A stretch of 64,000 bases of DNA, from the NCBI RefSeq assembly GCF_001679645.1, contig NZ_LRUN01000053.1:21642-85641 (forward strand). The letters run 5' to 3'. The position numbers were made by a program, and so were the translations under genes. The stretch's first letter is position 1; the number at the start of each line of letters is the position of its first letter. The DNA comes from Pseudomonas bananamidigenes (GTDB taxonomy: Bacteria; Pseudomonadota; Gammaproteobacteria; Pseudomonadales; Pseudomonadaceae). Under the pieces are notes generated by a model. It was given only the letters and a program-made list of their open reading frames with translations. It did not search any database and was not told the DNA's origin. Positions 55,224 through 63,960 of the stretch are shown in pieces.

Positions 55224-56867
55224 CTAGCGTCCGGCAAACCGCAGGCGCGACAGCTGACGCAGATCCCCTTCGATGTAATAGTCGTTGGTCCAGCTGTCAT
55301 CCGCCGCCAGCGGCTGCACCTGTTTCAGCTCGAGTTTTTTCGCGAAATAGCGGAAACGGTAGTGTTCGTAGAAACGCAGCAGTTCCAGGCCATAGCGGTC
55401 CGCCAGTTCGGTGTCGCCGCGGATGATCAGGAAGTTCTCGTCGTTGCCGTTGCTGGCTGCTGTGCTGAGATTGTGGCTGCCGCTGATGATGGTCGGGCTG
55501 TCGCTGGTGAAATCGGTGACGATTGCCTTGGTGTGCACCAGCAGATTGCCCTTCTGGCCTTTCATGTTCTCTTTCAGCCAGCCTTCCAGCCCTGTGTTGA
55601 GCAGCGCGGTGGCGGCGAATTCAGCCGTGCGGTCGGCGTGGAATCCGGTGATGCGACTGGCGGTGTTCTGCAGGCCGTAACGCAGGATGTCGTCATGGGG
55701 CTGACCGAGCAGTGCGTTGAGAATGACGTCGGGCAAGGTGAACGCGGTGACGAACAGCACGTCCTTCTTCGCCGCATTGATGATGTCGACGAACTCGCGC
55801 AGATCGGCACCGCCACTGCGCGGCGAGAACCCGGCAAACAGCGGTTGCGCCGGATTCATCGGATTGTGCTGGGTGATCCAGTCGCGAGTGGCGCCGACAT
55901 CCGCCGGCGTCGCCCAGACCTGCTCGAAGGTCTGCAGATAGCTCGCCGCGACAGCCGTGTCATCCAGCACATGCACCACGTTGGCCTGGCGGTACACGCC
56001 GTTGGCGGTGAAGTTGGTACTGCCGCACAACACAGCCTGGGGCTGCCGCTCACCGCCGGCGATACGACTCAGGACAATGAACTTGTCATGGAAAATATCG
56101 TGGGTCACCCGCCCGCGCTTGCTGGTTTGCGGCAGCTTCGCAAGACTGGCCTCGTTCATTGCGGTGTCTTCGTCGCCGGGTTTGGCGTGATACAGCACCC
56201 GCACTTGCACACCGCGATCGAATGCAGCGTTCACCGTGTCGATGATGGCTTGCAGTTGGTACTCGTAGATCGCGATGTCCAGCGCCCATTCGCCATCGGG
56301 CGCACGTTCGATGAACCCCTGCAGGCGCCCGAGCAGACCGTTTTCGAGCCATTGCCGTGCAGCGTCGGGCCAGGCTTCGATGGGCATGTTCTTGTTGGCG
56401 CTGATCTGCGCGTCAAGGTCGGGAAACTTGCGCTGGAACGCCTGACTGGCGGCCACGGCGCGGTTGAATATCACGCTTTGATTGGCCGGGTGACCGTCAT
56501 CCGAGGTAATGCTCAGCTCCAGCGATTCCCCCAGCACCGGCGCATCGGGCGTGCCATAGGCCAGATGTACGCGGTAATGCATGGTCGTCCCTGGATTGAC
56601 CGCGTAATCGGCCCAGCGAAATTTCTGCAGCGGCGCGATATCACTGGGCGTGGCGTGAAACTGCGGGAAGGTGTGAACCTTGCCGGGAAAGGTCAGGCTG
56701 TTGAACAGAAATTGCCACGGCTTGTCGCCCTGCTGTTTCTCGATGGCAAACCCCAGCAGGCCCTTGCGGCGGGGCTCGGCAAGATCCATTGCCAACAGCA
56801 CGCCGTTGGTGCCGGCGTAGGCCTTTACGCGAAAATCGTCCTGAGGGTTGGCGACCAGTACGCGCAT
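55224..56867 (-). CDS. Phospholipase D-like (HKD) protein
   Basis: A 547-residue protein with two PLD active-site motifs. The first is HDKFIVLS (His260, Lys262) with GSTNFTANG (282-290). The second is HTKAIVTD (His445, Lys447, Asp452) with GSHNLS (463-468). An N-terminal region of about 130 residues is beta-rich. No signal peptide is present. PLD-superfamily members include phospholipases, nucleases and cardiolipin synthases; the length and soluble nature favour a nuclease or phospholipase. The neighbours give no functional clue. Confidence 0.88.
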   Translation of the reverse strand: MRVLVANPQDDFRVKAYAGTNGVLLAMDLAEPRRKGLLGFAIEKQQGDKPWQFLFNSLTFPGKVHTFPQFHATPSDIAPLQKFRWADYAVNPGTTMHYRVHLAYGTPDAPVLGESLELSITSDDGHPANQSVIFNRAVAASQAFQRKFPDLDAQISANKNMPIEAWPDAARQWLENGLLGRLQGFIERAPDGEWALDIAIYEYQLQAIIDTVNAAFDRGVQVRVLYHAKPGDEDTAMNEASLAKLPQTSKRGRVTHDIFHDKFIVLSRIAGGERQPQAVLCGSTNFTANGVYRQANVVHVLDDTAVAASYLQTFEQVWATPADVGATRDWITQHNPMNPAQPLFAGFSPRSGGADLREFVDIINAAKKDVLFVTAFTLPDVILNALLGQPHDDILRYGLQNTASRITGFHADRTAEFAATALLNTGLEGWLKENMKGQKGNLLVHTKAIVTDFTSDSPTIISGSHNLSTAASNGNDENFLIIRGDTELADRYGLELLRFYEHYRFRYFAKKLELKQVQPLAADDSWTNDYYIEGDLRQLSRLRFAGR

Positions 56868-56907
56868 GATTCACTCCTTGTGAGATGGGCTGGATGCAGC
56901 ATAGACC

Positions 56908-57579
56908 TCAGATGGGCAACAAATCGTCGATATGACGGTAATCCGTGGCCAGGGCAGTGGCCAATTGTCTGGCCCGACCCAACCGGATCGGCCCGCGCTC
57001 GATATCGATGAGCAAGCCCGGACACTCGAAAGCCGGCAACCCGGACCAGTCTTTCAGGCGTCCATCGGTGAGCAGCAGCAGACGTTGTTGTTCGGCGGGA
57101 AATCGCTTGCGGCGCACCGCCAGCCATTGCTCAGCCTCGGTCAGCGCCGCCAACAGGGGCGTGCCGCCGCCCGCCCCCAATTCATCCAGCCATGCTCGCA
57201 ATCCGCTGGAAGCTTTCAGACCCTGCACCTGCCATTTCGGTGCCGCACCGCTGGCGGTCAGCAAGGCGAGCCGTGCCCGTTGCCGGTAAGCGTCATCGAA
57301 CAGCTGCGCCAGCAGCCCCTTGGCATCGCTCAGCGCTTGATGGCGACGGGTCGAAGCCGAGGCATCGACGATCACCAGCCACAGGTCATGGGGTGTCCGG
57401 GTGCGCAATTGAAACAACAGGTCCCCACGCACTTTCGGTCGACCATTGAGTAACGTTCCTGGCCAGTTCACCGAGCCATTGCTGGCGGCATGACGCTTGC
57501 CCTGTCGGCCATTGTCCAGGCGTCCGGCGTGGGGTCTGGCATTCGCCCCCACGTCGGATCGGGGGCGAATGCCTAGGGC
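56908..57579 (-). CDS. chlD: VWA part of the cobalt-chelatase ChlD-type protein, reached by -1 frameshift
   Basis: This frame (-1 relative to the ATPase gene) encodes 223 residues ending in a von Willebrand A domain with a full MIDAS: DASAS (in VIVDASASTRRH), GTPLL and TDGRLKD. Upstream of the domain a linker (VNWPGTLLNGRPKVRGDLLFQ) matches the ChlD/BchD join. No good independent start is seen. Translation probably enters from the ATPase frame at the AAAAAAG heptamer (57579-57585), giving a 555-residue ATPase-VWA fusion. The VWA part is needed for chelatase assembly with the I-subunit and CobN. Confidence 0.85.
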   Translation of the reverse strand, partial: ALGIRPRSDVGANARPHAGRLDNGRQGKRHAASNGSVNWPGTLLNGRPKVRGDLLFQLRTRTPHDLWLVIVDASASTRRHQALSDAKGLLAQLFDDAYRQRARLALLTASGAAPKWQVQGLKASSGLRAWLDELGAGGGTPLLAALTEAEQWLAVRRKRFPAEQQRLLLLTDGRLKDWSGLPAFECPGLLIDIERGPIRLGRARQLATALATDYRHIDDLLPI

Positions 57580-57585
57580 TTTTTT
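57538..57585 (-). promoter_or_regulatory. -1 programmed ribosomal frameshift signal (slippery site and stem-loop)
   Basis: In the zero frame the heptamer reads A AAA AAG (57585-57579), identical to the dnaX slippery site. Five bases later (CCCTA) a perfect 13-bp stem begins: GGCATTCGCCCCC with GGGGGCGAATGCC (57573-57561 with 57550-57538) and a 10-base loop. The zero-frame TAG stop falls one codon after the heptamer. Generation of both chelatase subunits from one chlD gene by frameshifting has been described for bacteria, and this locus has all its elements. Confidence 0.9.
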
Positions 57586-58574
57586 GGCCAGGCAGGTACT
57601 GCGCGGCGCGCACCGGTGGCAAGGGCCGGGGCCGACATTTCGCCCCACTGGCCCTGCCCTTCACTCGGCTCGGCCTGGGAGCCGGATGGCGATTGCGCGG
57701 GTGTTTGCGTGTTGGCTGATGACTGCTCACGGCGACGGTGACGCAGCGCGAAGTCAGCCACGGCCTCGATGTCCTGTTCCGCAATCGCCGACGCACCGCG
57801 CCACGCCGCATGAGCCCGCGCAGCACGCAGCCAGACCAGATCGGCGCGCAGGCCATCGACACCGGCAGCAAAGCAACGCTCGGTGATCTGCGCCAGGGCT
57901 TCATCATCAAGAGGAATGCTTGGCAAGGCATTACGGGCGTTTTCACAGCGCTCGCGCAGGGCTTGCTGTTCGGTTTCCCACTGTGCACAAAAGGCCTGCG
58001 GATCGCTGTCGAAATCCAGTCGTCGACGAATGATCTGCCCGCGCTCGACCGGTGCCGTGTGGCCACTCAGGGCAACGTTCAAGCCAAAACGATCGAGCAG
58101 TTGCGGACGCAATTCGCCCTCTTCCGGATTCATGGTGCCGATCAGCACGAACCTGGCCGAATGCCGATGGGAAATGCCGTCGCGTTCGATCAGGTTGGTG
58201 CCGCTGGCCGCCACATCGAGCAGCAGATCCACCAGATGATCCGGCAGCAGATTCACTTCATCGACATACAGCACACCGCCGTCAGCCTTGGCCAATACGC
58301 CGGGAGAAAACTGCGCACGACCGTCACTGAGCGCCGCATCCAGATCCAGTGTGCCGACCAGCCGCTCTTCGGTCGCTCCCAAAGGCAAGGTAACAAACTG
58401 ACCGCTGGCCAGCAGATCCGCCAGGCCCCGGGCCAGGGTCGACTTGGCCATGCCGCGCGGGCCTTCGATCAACACGCCGCCGATCTTCGGGTCGATGGCG
58501 GTCAGGTACAGCGCCAGCTTCAGATCGTCGGCGCCGACCACGGCGCAGAGCGGGAAATGCGGGATGTCGGTCAT
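57573..58574 (-). CDS. chlI: Cobalt chelatase ATPase (ChlI-like, short product)
   Basis: AAA+ ATPase of the Mg/Co-chelatase I-subunit type (333 residues without frameshift). Walker A is GPRGMAKST, Walker B GVLYVDEVNLL, followed by sensor NPEEGELRPQLLDRFG. The C-terminal tail is Ser/Gln/Glu-rich. Conventional translation ends one codon after the slippery heptamer; frameshifting adds the VWA domain. It starts 2 bases after the cobN stop, so cobW-cobN-chlID is one operon. It would serve as both the I- and D-type subunits for CobN in cobalt insertion, replacing CobS/CobT. Confidence 0.92.
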   Translation of the reverse strand: MTDIPHFPLCAVVGADDLKLALYLTAIDPKIGGVLIEGPRGMAKSTLARGLADLLASGQFVTLPLGATEERLVGTLDLDAALSDGRAQFSPGVLAKADGGVLYVDEVNLLPDHLVDLLLDVAASGTNLIERDGISHRHSARFVLIGTMNPEEGELRPQLLDRFGLNVALSGHTAPVERGQIIRRRLDFDSDPQAFCAQWETEQQALRERCENARNALPSIPLDDEALAQITERCFAAGVDGLRADLVWLRAARAHAAWRGASAIAEQDIEAVADFALRHRRREQSSANTQTPAQSPSGSQAEPSEGQGQWGEMSAPALATGARRAVPAWPKKP

Positions 58575-58576
58575 GT

Positions 58577-61500
58577 TCAGCTCTCTTCTTCAATATCCAG
58601 CAACAGGTTTTCCAGGGCCTCTTTGTAGGCCCCCGGCTCCTGCCACATCCCGCGCTGCTGCGCTTCGAGCATGCGCTCGGTCATGTCGCGCAGCGCGTGA
58701 GGATTATGCTCGCGCACAAATTCCCGGGTCGACGGATCCAGCAGATAGGCGTCGGCCAGCAACGCGTACTGGTGATCGTCGATCAATTGTGTGGTGGCGT
58801 CGAAGGCAAACAGGTTGTCGACTGTCGCTGCCAGTTCAAACGCGCCTTTGTAGCCGTGGCGTTTGACGCCGTCGATCCATTTCGGATTCGCCGCCCGGGA
58901 GCGGATTACCCGGTTCAGCTCTTCTTTCAGGGTGCGAATTTTCGGCAGGTCCGGCTGGCTGTGATCGCCGTGATAACTGGCCGCCGCTTCGCCACGCAGG
59001 CTTTCCACGGCGGCGAGCATGCCGCCCTGAAACTGGTAATAATCGTTGGAGTCGAGCAAATCATGCTCGCGGTTGTCCTGGTTATGCAGCACGGCCTGCA
59101 CCTGGCTCAGGCGCTGGACGAATTGCTCACGGGCGGCGGTGCCTTCATCTGAACCGCCGTAGGCGTAGGCGCCCCAGTTCAGATAAACCTCGGCCAGATC
59201 CTCGCGGGTTTGCCAAAGGCGACCGTCGATGGCGCCCTGCACGCCCGCGCCGTAAGCACCGGGCTTGGCACCGAAGATCCGCCAGCCGGCCTGACGCCGC
59301 GCAGCCTCTTCATCCAGCCCGGACTGCCGCAAGGCCTCCCGTTCGGCACGTACCCTGGCGGCCAGCGGATTGAGGTCGTCCGGTTCGTCCAGGTCTGCGA
59401 CGGCCTGCACGGCGGCATCGAACAGACGAATCAGGTTGGCGAACGCATCACGGAAGAAGCCGGAAACCCGCAACGTCACATCGACCCGGGGCCGGTCGAG
59501 CAGGCTCAGCGGCAGAATCTCGAAATCGTCGACCCGCTGACTGCCTGTGGCCCACACCGGGCGCACGCCCATCAGTGCCATGGCCTGGGCGATGTCGTCA
59601 CCGCCGGTGCGCATGGTTGCGGTCCCCCAGACCGACAGGCCGAGCTGACGCAGATGATCGCCGTGATCCTGCAGGTGCCGTTCCAGAATCAACGTGGTCG
59701 ACTGGAAACCGATGCGCCATGCCGTGGTGGTCGGCAGGTTGCGCACATCTACGGAATAAAAATTGCGCCCGGTGGGCAGCACGTCGAGGCGACCGCGACT
59801 GGGTGCGCCACTCGGGCCGGCAGGGACGAAGCGGCCGTTCAGAGCATCGAGCAAACCGCGCATTTCGGCCGGACCGCAGGCGTCGAGGCGTGGGGCAACG
59901 ACTTCACGAAGATGGTCGATGATTACGCCGACTTCAGACCAGTGATGATCCTGTGGGAGCGAGCTTTCTCGCGATTGCGGTGTGGCAGTCCCAGAAGTGT
60001 TGGCAGACAAGACGCCTTCGCGAGCAAGCTCGCTCCCACAGGAATCGCTCACAGCGTGCTTGATCAAATGGGCTGCGAACAGCTCCAGACGTTCACGGGT
60101 ATCCCCCGCCGTGCGCCAGACTTCATCGCTAATCGATTGCAGTTCCATCGGGCGCGGGCCAGTCCAGGGCTCGGCCAACGCGCAATCCAGCGGATCAAAC
60201 CCCAGTTCGAAAGCCCTGGCCAACGCCCGCAACAGACTCGATTGCGCACCTTTGCCATCGCCACGGGGAATCCGCAGCAGCGCAAGCAAAGTATCAATGC
60301 GCAAACGCCCGGTCGGTGACTCACCGAAGATGTGCAGGCCATCGCGGATCTGCGACTCCTTCAGATCACACAGATAAGTGTCCAGTCGCGGCAACCAGAT
60401 CGCCGCATCGGCATCGCTGTCGAGGGCTTCGTCGAGTTGCAGTTCGCGATCGATCTGCGTGTCACGCACCAGTTGCAGAATGTCGCGTTGCAATTCCCGG
60501 GCGCGGCGCGGGTCGAGCAGTTGAGCTTCGTAATACTCGTCGGCCAACAACTCCAGATTGCGCAACGGGCCGTAGGTTTCAGCGCGAGTCAGCGGCGGCA
60601 TCAAGTGGTCGATGATCACCGCCTGAGTACGACGCTTGGCCTGGGCGCCCTCGCCCGGGTCATTGACGATGAACGGATAGATATTCGGCAGCGGCCCGAG
60701 CAATGCATCCGGCCAGCAATTCGCCGACAGGCCCACGCCCTTGCCCGGCAGCCATTCGAGGTTGCCGTGCTTGCCGACGTGAATCACACCGTGGGCACCG
60801 TAGGTCTGACGCAGCCAGAAATAGAACGCCAGGTACGCGTGCGGCGGCACCAGATCCGGGTCGTGATACACCGCGCTCGGGTCGACCTGATAACCCCGTG
60901 CCGGTTGAATGCCGACGAAGGTCAGGCCAAAGCGCAGACCGGCGATCATCATCCGCCCGTCACGGCACATCGGATCCTTTTGTGGTGCGCCCCAACGCTC
61001 CAGTACCGCCGCGCGATTGGCTTCGGGCAGCGCGTTGAACATTGCCAGATAATCGTCCATCGCCAGACTTTGCTGACACGGACGCTGATCGAGGGTATGG
61101 AGGTCGTTGCTGACACCGCCGAGCAGTTGCCGGATCAATTCTGTGCCGCTGTCGGGCAGTTCGGCCGGCAGCGGATAACCCTCAGCCTGCAACGCCCGAA
61201 GGATATTCAGCGCGGCGGCTGGCGTGTCGAGGCCGACGCCGTTGCCGATGCGTCCGTCCCGGGTCGGATAGTTGGCAAGGACCAGAGCGATACGCTTTTC
61301 AGCGTTCGGCACCCGCGCCAGATCGACCCAGCGCCGCGCCAGCTCAGCGACGAAATTCATGCGCTCGGGCTGGGCCCGGTAACACACCACGTCGGACTGA
61401 CTGCGCTCACTGCGCCAGGCCAGGTCCTTGAAGCTGATGGGCCGGCTGATGATCCGACCGTCCAGTTCCGGCAGGGCAATGTGCATCGCCAGATCGCGAG

Positions 61501-62425
61501 GACCAAGGCCCTGCTCGCTGTCGCGCCAGCCGGGTTCGTTGTCCTGCGCGCAAATGGCCTGGATCACCGGAATATTCCGACGGAATGGCCGCAGATGCGG
61601 CGCTTCCGGGCTGGACTGGGCGAAACCGGTGGTGTTCAGAATCACCCCTGCTTCGACTTCATCCAGCCAGTCCTCAACCACCGACAGGCAGCCGGGCTCT
61701 TTCAGGCTGGCCACGGCAATCGGCAGCGGATTGAGTCCGGCCACCTGCAACCGTTGGCAGAACACGTCAATAAACGCCGTGTTGGCCGCTTGCAAATGCG
61801 AGCGATAAAACAACACCGCCGCCACCGCTTGACCGGGCAACCAATCGGCTTGCCAATCACTCAGTGCGGCGGTGTTTTTCTTCGGGTGGTATATCGCCGT
61901 GCGCGGCAGCGCTTGCGGCTCGCCCCACTCGTAATCCCGCGCCAGCCAGCGATTGGCCAGGCAGTGGAAGAAATCCAGCGCGTTGCCCATGCCGCCCTGG
62001 CGCAGAAACTGCCAGAGCCGGTCGCGATCCTCGGCGCCCACGGTGCTCAAATCGCTGAGTTCCGGGTCGGGACGATCATCGCCCGGCACCAGAATCACCT
62101 GCACACCGCGCTCGGACAATTCGACCAGCCGCTCGACGCCATAACGCCAATAAGCGATGCCGCCGTGCAGCGAGATCAGAATGACCTTGGCGTGACGCAG
62201 CACCTCATCGACGTACAGGTCGACCGACGCATGGTTCTGCACCTGCATCGGGTTGGCCAGGCGCAGGCTCGGGTAATCCTCGGGCAGTTGCTGTGCGGCC
62301 TCGGCGAGCAGCGCGAGACTGGAGTCGCCGCTGCACAGAATCACCAGCTCGGCGGGGGTTTGTCCAAGGTCGGCAATGTTGTCATCCGACACGAAACCGC
62401 CGGGCTGGGTCCTGAGCAGATGCAT
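58577..62425 (-). CDS. cobN: Cobaltochelatase large subunit CobN
   Basis: Large subunit of the ATP-dependent cobaltochelatase that inserts cobalt into hydrogenobyrinic acid a,c-diamide in aerobic cobalamin synthesis. It is 1282 residues, slightly longer than usual. CobN features: GVIHVGKHGNLEWLPGKGVGLS, YPFIVNDPGEGAQAKRRTQAVIIDHLMPPLTRAETYG, LPTGRNFYSVDVRNLPTTTAW, GTATMRTGGDDIAQAMALMGVRP, and GAYGAGVQGAIDGR. The extra length is largely due to a REP pair at 59951-60042 read in frame (about residues 795-825). The start is 4 bases downstream of the cobW stop. Confidence 0.96.
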   Translation of the reverse strand: MHLLRTQPGGFVSDDNIADLGQTPAELVILCSGDSSLALLAEAAQQLPEDYPSLRLANPMQVQNHASVDLYVDEVLRHAKVILISLHGGIAYWRYGVERLVELSERGVQVILVPGDDRPDPELSDLSTVGAEDRDRLWQFLRQGGMGNALDFFHCLANRWLARDYEWGEPQALPRTAIYHPKKNTAALSDWQADWLPGQAVAAVLFYRSHLQAANTAFIDVFCQRLQVAGLNPLPIAVASLKEPGCLSVVEDWLDEVEAGVILNTTGFAQSSPEAPHLRPFRRNIPVIQAICAQDNEPGWRDSEQGLGPRDLAMHIALPELDGRIISRPISFKDLAWRSERSQSDVVCYRAQPERMNFVAELARRWVDLARVPNAEKRIALVLANYPTRDGRIGNGVGLDTPAAALNILRALQAEGYPLPAELPDSGTELIRQLLGGVSNDLHTLDQRPCQQSLAMDDYLAMFNALPEANRAAVLERWGAPQKDPMCRDGRMMIAGLRFGLTFVGIQPARGYQVDPSAVYHDPDLVPPHAYLAFYFWLRQTYGAHGVIHVGKHGNLEWLPGKGVGLSANCWPDALLGPLPNIYPFIVNDPGEGAQAKRRTQAVIIDHLMPPLTRAETYGPLRNLELLADEYYEAQLLDPRRARELQRDILQLVRDTQIDRELQLDEALDSDADAAIWLPRLDTYLCDLKESQIRDGLHIFGESPTGRLRIDTLLALLRIPRGDGKGAQSSLLRALARAFELGFDPLDCALAEPWTGPRPMELQSISDEVWRTAGDTRERLELFAAHLIKHAVSDSCGSELAREGVLSANTSGTATPQSRESSLPQDHHWSEVGVIIDHLREVVAPRLDACGPAEMRGLLDALNGRFVPAGPSGAPSRGRLDVLPTGRNFYSVDVRNLPTTTAWRIGFQSTTLILERHLQDHGDHLRQLGLSVWGTATMRTGGDDIAQAMALMGVRPVWATGSQRVDDFEILPLSLLDRPRVDVTLRVSGFFRDAFANLIRLFDAAVQAVADLDEPDDLNPLAARVRAEREALRQSGLDEEAARRQAGWRIFGAKPGAYGAGVQGAIDGRLWQTREDLAEVYLNWGAYAYGGSDEGTAAREQFVQRLSQVQAVLHNQDNREHDLLDSNDYYQFQGGMLAAVESLRGEAAASYHGDHSQPDLPKIRTLKEELNRVIRSRAANPKWIDGVKRHGYKGAFELAATVDNLFAFDATTQLIDDHQYALLADAYLLDPSTREFVREHNPHALRDMTERMLEAQQRGMWQEPGAYKEALENLLLDIEEES
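59951..60042. repeat. REP pair inserted in frame in cobN
   Basis: CTGTGGGAGCGAGCTTTCTCGCGA and TTCGCGAGCAAGCTCGCTCCCACAGG are inverted REP copies separated by about 43 bases. They lie wholly inside cobN and keep its frame open, adding the peptide CGSELAREGV and the following residues up to QSRESSLPQ. REP elements are normally intergenic; an in-frame copy inside a biosynthetic gene is unusual. Confidence 0.92.
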
Positions 62426-62428
62426 GGC

Positions 62429-63499
62429 TTAAATGCTGAGCGCGGCGCGCAGTTGCGCTTCGAGACTGGCCGCGTCCAGTTCCTGGCCGATCAACACCAG
62501 ACGCGTCACACGTGCCTCATCGGCTCCCCACTGACGGTCGAAGTGCTTGTCGAAACGCGTGCCCACGCCCTGAATCAGCAGGCGCATCGGCTTGTTCGGG
62601 ATCGCCGCGAAGCCTTTGACCCGCAGGATGCTGTGCTGGACCACAAGCTGCGTCAGCGCATCGAGCAGCAGGCTTTCGTCGGCTTGCGGCAGTTCGATGG
62701 AGATCGAGTCGAAAGCGTCGTGATCGTGGTCGTCGTGATCGTCATCACCGTCGTGGTGGTGATCATGATGGCTGTGGCGGCTGTCGATGTGATCTTCCGC
62801 GCCGGCACCCAGACCGATCAACACGTCCAGCGGCAGGCGACCGTTGCTGGCTTCGATGATCTTCACCGCCGGCGGCAGCTCTTCGGCGACTTCCAGGCGC
62901 ACGCGGGCGAGATCTTCGGGGCTGGTCTGGTCGGCCTTGTTGAGAATCACCAGGTCGGCGCTGGCCAGTTGGTCGGCGAACAGTTCGTGCAGTGGCGATT
63001 CGTGGTCCAGGTTCGGATCGAGCTTGCGCTGGGCATCGACCTGATCCGGGAATGCGGCAAAGGTGCCGGCGGCCACGGCCGGGCTGTCGACCACGGTGAT
63101 CACCGCATCAACGGTGCAGGCGCTGCGAATTTCCGGCCACTGAAAGGCCTGCACCAACGGTTTTGGCAGGGCCAGCCCCGAGGTTTCGATCAGGATGTGG
63201 TCGAGGTCGCCGCGACGGGCCACCAGCTCGCGCATCACCGGGAAGAACTCTTCCTGAACGGTGCAGCACAGGCAGCCGTTGGCCAGTTCGTAAACGCGAC
63301 CGGTGGCTTCTTCTTCGGTGCAGCCGATGGTGCACTGCTTGAGGATTTCACCGTCGATGCCCAGTTCGCCGAACTCGTTGACGATCACCGCAATGCGGCG
63401 GCCCTGAGCGTTGTCGAGCATGTGCCGCAGCAAGGTGGTCTTACCCGAGCCGAGGAAACCGGTGACGATGGTGACGGGGAGTTTGGCCAGTGTTTTCAT
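62429..63499 (-). CDS. cobW: CobW-family metal-binding GTPase
   Basis: G3E-family GTPase (356 residues), presumed to deliver cobalt to the chelatase. Walker A is GFLGSGKTT (14-22), the metal motif CLCC lies at residues 76-79, and NKAD (nucleotide base) and a His/Asp-rich stretch (near residue 250) follow. The ATG at 63499 (MKTLAKLPVTIV) has AAGGG upstream; the frame is open further up but enters the riboswitch leader. It is the first gene of the operon. Confidence 0.95.
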   Translation of the reverse strand: MKTLAKLPVTIVTGFLGSGKTTLLRHMLDNAQGRRIAVIVNEFGELGIDGEILKQCTIGCTEEEATGRVYELANGCLCCTVQEEFFPVMRELVARRGDLDHILIETSGLALPKPLVQAFQWPEIRSACTVDAVITVVDSPAVAAGTFAAFPDQVDAQRKLDPNLDHESPLHELFADQLASADLVILNKADQTSPEDLARVRLEVAEELPPAVKIIEASNGRLPLDVLIGLGAGAEDHIDSRHSHHDHHHDGDDDHDDHDHDAFDSISIELPQADESLLLDALTQLVVQHSILRVKGFAAIPNKPMRLLIQGVGTRFDKHFDRQWGADEARVTRLVLIGQELDAASLEAQLRAALSI

Positions 63500-63609
63500 C
63501 GGATGCCCTTTGGCAAGGTGGCGGGCATACGGGACGAGGCCGGCAGCGCGCAGGCGTGCCTGGAGAGTTCGCCACCGGATCACCCCGCCCGGTTGAAAGT
63601 GAGAATCTG

Positions 63610-63795
63610 TGACGAGGCAGGTCTCCTGGCTGACGGTGTTCGGACCTTGGCCCGGTATTCGCTGCGCCTTCCCGCTGGCTCCTGGATTGAGCTGGCAGTG
63701 GCGTGGCAGCGAACGGCACCGTTCACAGTTGCGGGGGCAGCCGCGGCTTGGACCGCGTTCCCTTCTTAGCTTCGGCGTGGGCCGAAGAACCTCGA
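63610..63795 (-). ncRNA. Cobalamin riboswitch
   Basis: On the minus strand the leader of cobW contains GGGAA...GCCGCGGCTGCCCCCGCAACTGTGA and, near its 3' end, the B12 box AGCCAGGAGACCTGCC. These are the conserved elements of adenosylcobalamin riboswitches, in the right order. It lies about 110 bases upstream of cobW, and would lower expression of cobW-cobN-chlID when cobalamin is sufficient. Confidence 0.95.
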
Positions 63796-63880
63796 GAGCG
63801 CAAGGCTACGCATGGGTTCGTGGTGGGTCAATGGGCGTTGTTTTTTGGTTTTGAGATTTGTGAGCATATCCGTTGCTGCG

Positions 63881-63960
63881 GTAACGGCTTCCTAGGGTTC
63901 CGCCCTTACGGCGGGTCACTTTTTCCAAACGCCGAAAAAGTAACCAAAAAGGCTTCCCCC
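63881..63960. repeat. Dispersed Pseudomonas palindromic repeat
   Basis: Two adjacent hairpins are visible: CCGCC-CTTAC-GGCGG (within 63900-63915) and ACTTTTTC-CAAACGCC-GAAAAAGT (63918-63941). From experience this double-hairpin sequence recurs in P. fluorescens-group genomes. Only one copy is in the window, so the repeat nature is recalled, not seen. Confidence 0.55.

Noticed and set aside
57573..57585. Simple sequencing error in the A6 run of chlI/chlD
   Set aside because: Unlike the yejF and deaminase breaks, this one has a perfect slippery heptamer, correct spacer, a 13-bp stem and an immediate zero-frame stop; chance co-occurrence is unlikely.
63500..63583. Longer N-terminus for CobW
   Set aside because: The extension lies in the leader after the riboswitch; the standard CobW N-terminus begins at 63499 with a ribosome site.
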